Shown: piece after piece, positions 60,816 to 64,000 of the stretch | Numbering within the stretch: the stretch's first letter is position 1 | Layout: each line of letters opens with the position of its first letter | Source of the DNA: Anaerolineaceae bacterium | GTDB lineage: Bacteria > Chloroflexota > Anaerolineae > Anaerolineales > Villigracilaceae | Direction of reading: 5' to 3' | Assembly: GCA_009885945.1 (NCBI GenBank) | Contig: VFJR01000060.1 | Location: 26,717 to 90,716, forward strand | Length of the DNA stretch: 64,000 nucleotides | Program-made: the position numbers and the translations under genes | Notes under the pieces: generated by a model | The model's input: the letters and a program-made list of their open reading frames with translations, nothing else | The model's database searches: none | Told to the model about the DNA's origin: nothing

Positions 60816-62059
60816 AAACTGTTTGGAATGTTTTGAAAAAAGAAATACTTAATATTGTGCGCAACCGTCGCAGATTGTTCATGATGGTCTTGTTCAACTT
60901 AATTCTCCTGCCGAGCATTACCGTGATCCCGTTGGGTTTGATTACGAGTAAGACTGTGCAAGCCGCAGTTCAGAAACTTGAGATTCCGGTGCAAGGGATT
61001 GAATACGCACCCGAGTTAATGTCCTACATTGAAAGTGGGGAATACATGACTACAGTTGCTGCTGAAGATGTGCAGAAGTTAGTGCGCGAGAGGCAAGCCC
61101 TAGTTGGGTTAATTATCCCTTCTGATTTTGAGGAGCGTCTTCAAAATGGTGAAACAGCTCAAATACAAGTTGTGATAGACAAGAGTAAATCGTTGAGTGT
61201 GGAGGGCGAGCGGCTGAAAAGCATCGTGGGAAAATATAATCAGATCATTTTGCAGGAAAGACTGAAAAAGAATAATATTTCGGCGGAATATCTTATGCCT
61301 GTTGAAGTGCAAGAGTTGAACACCGCTACCGATCAAGAGACTGCCGGCTCGCAGTTGAGTTTGCTGATCCCCGGGTTTATCATCTCGTTTGGTTTAACCA
61401 GCGGCTTATCTATGGCGATCAGCACCATTGCAGGAGAGAAGCAGGAGCAAACCCTCGAGCCCGTGCTCTTCACGCCGGTCAACCGTTCTGCGTTGGTGTT
61501 TGGTAAATTACTGGCAGTGCTGGTGAACATCCTTTTTGCGGCAATTAGTTTTGTGGTTGCCATTCTTTTTTCATTGCTTATGTTTGTGTTGGTGATCTTT
61601 TATCTTACGCGCGGCAATGCAGAATTAACTTCTGCCGCCCCTGCCATTGCAAATGCACTTCCTTTTGCCAACGCATTCGCATCTTTGCCCGACTCGAGAT
61701 CGCTGCTATTCTTTTTACTTTCTATACTGCCTGTCATTTTGCTGGGTGCGGCACTGCAGATTATGATCTCATCCATTGCCCGCAATAGTGATGAAGCTTT
61801 TACTTTTTCGATTCCGCTCAGTATATTATCCCTGATCCCCTTTGTTGCCGCATTTTTTCTTGATGAATTCGTACCCTCGCTTGGGCATTACGCCATTCCG
61901 ATCTTTGGTACCATTCTCTCTATGCGCGATCTATTGAGCAATCATATTTATACAAATTCGCTTTCGCTGATGTTCATTTCATCGATTGGATACGCGGCGC
62001 TGACAGTTGGATTTTCTGTTTGGTTGTTTAATCGCGAAGAGGTTGTTTTTAGAGCGTGA
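60812..62059 (+). CDS. ABC exporter permease, NatB-like
   Basis: 415 residues. A membrane span near 22-44 is followed by an extracytoplasmic domain of about 140 residues (VQKLEIPVQGIEYAPEL..), then five spans from about residue 178. GEKQEQTLEPVLFTPVNRSALVFGKLLAVL is the ABC-2 type motif of the NatB/YhaP family. Overlaps the ATPase gene by 4 nt and forms a two-gene exporter. The substrate may be sodium, a peptide or a drug. Confidence 0.88.
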   Translation: MKTVWNVLKKEILNIVRNRRRLFMMVLFNLILLPSITVIPLGLITSKTVQAAVQKLEIPVQGIEYAPELMSYIESGEYMTTVAAEDVQKLVRERQALVGLIIPSDFEERLQNGETAQIQVVIDKSKSLSVEGERLKSIVGKYNQIILQERLKKNNISAEYLMPVEVQELNTATDQETAGSQLSLLIPGFIISFGLTSGLSMAISTIAGEKQEQTLEPVLFTPVNRSALVFGKLLAVLVNILFAAISFVVAILFSLLMFVLVIFYLTRGNAELTSAAPAIANALPFANAFASLPDSRSLLFFLLSILPVILLGAALQIMISSIARNSDEAFTFSIPLSILSLIPFVAAFFLDEFVPSLGHYAIPIFGTILSMRDLLSNHIYTNSLSLMFISSIGYAALTVGFSVWLFNREEVVFRA

Positions 62060-62107
62060 ACAGCGCCTCTTTCCCCGCTGAAAGCTGATTCTGTTTCTCT
62101 ATCGTTT

Positions 62108-63286
62108 TCAGCCTTTGAGTTCGGGCTTAGGCGCAGTTTGTTGATTTAAAAATAAAAGTAGAATAATGATCAGCCCAGCGATAACGATCAGTAATATCGG
62201 AGCCAACGCCTTTGGCCCTGTGTATGCAAATATCTGACCGATCAGCCAAGGCAGTAGCAAGCTTCCTACGCCAGACCCTACTAGGAACCAGCCGGCAATC
62301 GCACCGGTGATCTGCATTTTTTCGCCGGCAAACATAAAAATAGTTGGGAATATAGATGCCATAAATAAGCCAAGCCCAATTGTGCCGATCCACAGCGCAA
62401 GACTAGATTCCATCCATAGCATGATAATTAACGTGCTGATTGCACAGCCGACTAAGTCGATAAACATAATCGTTTGCGCGCGGGCACGTGCTGCGATCCA
62501 GATGCCTAACAACCTGCCTATCGTGAATGCACCCCAAAAAGCCGATGTTAGATATGCTGCAGTGATGGTTGTTCCGAGCCCGAGGGTTACTGCGTAGGTG
62601 TAAACCCAGTTTCCAAAGCCGAGCTCAAGCCCAACGTACAGTAAAAATAACAGCACGCAGAACAAGAGCGGGGTTAAGGGCAGAGGCGTGTTTTGTATCT
62701 CTTCGCTATGCATGTGCGTGGATGATTCTGGCATCAGCCAAAGCCAGATTGCGATAGGCAGACAGCTGATTGTTAAAACCCAGTACAACCAAACGATGCC
62801 GCCCGTCATTAATAGAACTTTTGCCAATAGTAAGGGCGCGATAAATGAACCAACTCCAAAAAAGAAGTGCAGACCATTGATAAATGGACCAGCCTTTTCG
62901 CCGTGCAGCCATAGCAGTAAGGTGTTACAGCCTACATCCAGAATGCCGATTGCGAATCCAGTTAACGTCACAAAAAGCAATAATAGGTTTAGTGTAGAAG
63001 AGAGTGGGATCATTGCAAAAACGATTCCCAGCATCATTAAGCTTACAGACATTATTTTATGACCGGGCATACGGTCATAAGCGCGCCCGCCTATAAAAGA
63101 ACCGACCAAATATCCTAAAGAACTAAATACAAATATCAAACTGATGCGATCCAATCCACTGGATGTCTGTTCTGCCAGCGCAGGCAGGCTTGGACCAAAA
63201 GAGGCTGTGGTTGCCCCAATCAGGATAAACGCCAGATAATAGGCTGTAGTTGTGATCAATTTTGCAGTGTTGGTTCGGGGAATCAT
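62108..63286 (-). CDS. MFS transporter
   Basis: 392 residues with twelve spans. YLVGSFIGGRAYDRMPGHKIM is the loop 2-3 motif (G-x-x-x-D-R-x-G type), and ILDVGCNTLLLWLHGEKAGPFINGLHFFFGVGSF resembles the FucP/sugar-transporter subgroup, in which glutamine- or asparagine-rich helices bind substrate. The start at 63286 is chosen because a TAGAAT lies 7 nt upstream; an ATG at 63307 is the longer option. It is divergent from the transposase gene. Confidence 0.85.
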   Translation of the reverse strand: MIPRTNTAKLITTTAYYLAFILIGATTASFGPSLPALAEQTSSGLDRISLIFVFSSLGYLVGSFIGGRAYDRMPGHKIMSVSLMMLGIVFAMIPLSSTLNLLLLFVTLTGFAIGILDVGCNTLLLWLHGEKAGPFINGLHFFFGVGSFIAPLLLAKVLLMTGGIVWLYWVLTISCLPIAIWLWLMPESSTHMHSEEIQNTPLPLTPLLFCVLLFLLYVGLELGFGNWVYTYAVTLGLGTTITAAYLTSAFWGAFTIGRLLGIWIAARARAQTIMFIDLVGCAISTLIIMLWMESSLALWIGTIGLGLFMASIFPTIFMFAGEKMQITGAIAGWFLVGSGVGSLLLPWLIGQIFAYTGPKALAPILLIVIAGLIIILLLFLNQQTAPKPELKG

Positions 63287-63293
63287 AAGAAGT

Positions 63294-63299
63294 ATTCTA
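63294..63299 (-). promoter_or_regulatory. -10 element, leaderless start of the MFS gene
   Basis: TAGAAT on the minus strand ends 7 nt before ATG 63286. Confidence 0.35.
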
Positions 63300-63326
63300 T
63301 CAAACATCGGATGTCTCTATTGGAAA

Positions 63327-63332
63327 TATAAT
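63327..63332 (+). promoter_or_regulatory. -10 element, leaderless start of the transposase gene
   Basis: TATAAT ends 6 nt before ATG 63339; no Shine-Dalgarno. Confidence 0.5.
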
Positions 63333-63338
63333 TGACGT

Positions 63339-63890
63339 ATGAGGTTCGATCCCAAAATTCATCATCGCCGTTCCATTCGTTTGAAAGGATACGATTACAC
63401 ACAGGCAGGCGCGTATTTTGTGACGATCGTTGCGTGGCAGCGTGAAATGTTGTTTGGCGAAATTGTGAACGGGGAAACCCCGCAAGGGGGCGATGTGGTA
63501 TTGAACAGTTTTGGAAAAATCGTCGCCGAAAAATGGCAATGGTTGGAAACACAATATGAATATGTTGAATTGGGCGCATGGGTAATTATGCCAAACCATC
63601 TGCATGGGATTTTGGTAATTCACGATAACGGTAGGGGCGGGTCGCGACCCGCCCCTACGCCGCCCATCAAAACCAAACCATTGGGCGGATTGATTGGCGC
63701 ATTCAAAACGGTTTCGACAAAACATATCAATTTATTGCGCGGTACCGAGGGAATCCCTGTTTGGCAGCGCAATTACTACGAACACATCATCCGCAACGAA
63801 CCCGAAATGGACAGGATCACCCGTTACATTGAATCCAATCCATTGCGGTGGGTGGATGATGATGAAAATCCGAATCGCATTCAAAAATAA
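63339..63890 (+). mobile_element. REP-associated tyrosine transposase (RAYT, Y1/IS200-like)
   Basis: 183-residue HUH nuclease of the Y1_Tnp family. The opening RRSIRLKGYDYTQAGAYFVTIVAWQR is typical of RAYTs, the metal-binding HUH motif is MPNHLHGILVI, and the catalytic tyrosine is in QRNYYEHIIRNEPEMDRITRYIESNP. RAYTs mobilise REP palindromes rather than themselves and are usually single-copy domesticated genes. A 28-bp perfect palindrome lies inside the reading frame between HUH and the tyrosine and encodes GRGGSRPAPT. No transposon ends are recognised. Confidence 0.88.
63631..63658. repeat. 28-bp perfect palindrome (REP-like) inside the transposase gene
   Basis: The half-site GTAGGGGCGGGTCG is followed directly by its exact reverse complement. 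Its length and GTAGGGGCG start match GC-rich REP-type palindromes widespread in bacteria. It is in frame and not disruptive. Confidence 0.8.
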
Positions 63891-63898
63891 TACAGGCG

Positions 63899-63904
63899 TA
63901 TAAT
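63899..63904 (+). promoter_or_regulatory. -10 element ahead of the TIR-domain gene
   Basis: TATAAT 15 nt before ATG 63920, directly after the transposase stop; no convincing -35. Confidence 0.35.
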
Positions 63905-63919
63905 CGCACTATTGCGGAT

Positions 63920-64000
63920 ATGACACCAGAACCTAAACGCCCCCTCAAAGTCTTCCTCTGCCACGCCCACGCGGACCGTGACCCCGTGCGTGGACTCTAC
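63920..64000 (+). CDS. TIR-domain protein (N-terminus only, runs off the window)
   Basis: The 27 codons visible read MTPEPKRPLKVFLCHAHADRDPVRGLY. K-V-F-L-C/S-H-A-x-x-D-x-x-x-V-R-x-L-Y is the first strand and helix of bacterial TIR domains that follow this spacing. Bacterial TIR domains are often NADases in defence or signalling; C-terminal partner domains cannot be seen here. The start follows the transposase gene by 30 bp. Confidence 0.7.
   Translation, partial: MTPEPKRPLKVFLCHAHADRDPVRGLY

Overview
The window reads as chromosomal DNA of a free-living bacterium, most likely Chloroflexota, class Anaerolineae. That placement is an inference from gene content and style: lipoproteins with long low-complexity linkers, a kinase fused to a PQQ propeller, a PrsW-like protease next to an S1C protease, class 2 PyrD, orphan response regulators, and families of dispersed hairpin repeats. 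There is no rRNA gene to confirm it. About 55 protein genes and two tRNA genes are supported. No CRISPR array, prophage or plasmid replication gene was seen.

Layout. 1-372: end of a gene and a broken sulfotransferase. 369-4185: two glycosyltransferase genes, msrA, tRNA-Val (minus strand) with an unusual palindrome and a degenerate partial copy of its 3' end, and a fumarylacetoacetate-hydrolase family gene. 4256-7458 (minus): tlyA, a GH1 beta-glucosidase bracketed by related repeats, rlmB. 7459-12861: an accessory stretch of small single-gene units (ZmaR-like acetyltransferase, TMEM175-like channel, DUF1801, lipoprotein, two DinB proteins, VOC protein) separated by hairpin-rich spacers, some resembling integron attC sites. 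12890-14548: pyrD, a small acidic protein, tRNA-Lys. 14605-19374 (minus): inositol monophosphatase, arginase, hutI, a lipoate/octanoate transferase and a DapA-like aldolase.

19556-26165 is a signalling block: Ser/Thr kinase with an eight-blade PQQ propeller, PP2C phosphatase, J-domain/VWA fusion, zinc-ribbon/FHA protein, an unknown 80-residue protein and two response regulators without a histidine kinase. 26182-30580 holds an acetyltransferase, a formyltransferase-like protein, a PrsW-like protease, an anchored protein and an exported S1C protease. 30773-34087 pairs phenylalanine hydroxylase with pterin genes (PTR1/FolM-like reductase, folB, folK, folE). 34283-49958 mixes two unknown membrane proteins with housekeeping genes (galK, nadD, cysS, holB, rsgA, a class B PBP, maf), a propeller lipoprotein, a flavin oxidoreductase, a GAF protein and an MFS carrier.

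50226-55744 joins an ABC importer of the nitrate/sulfonate/NMT1 type with a free-standing adenylation-carrier-thioesterase synthetase. 55748-59711 (minus) has a metallophosphoesterase and a putative flavin-based electron-transfer operon (PepSY-like protein, poly-Gly protein ending TGAS, ApbE, ferric-reductase-like membrane protein). 60063-63286 has a Nat-type ABC exporter and an MFS carrier. The window ends with a REP-associated transposase carrying a perfect palindrome inside its own reading frame and the start of a TIR-domain gene.

A recurring feature is a TATAAT-like hexamer 6-8 nt upstream of the start codon with no Shine-Dalgarno, seen at ten genes on both strands, which points to leaderless transcripts.
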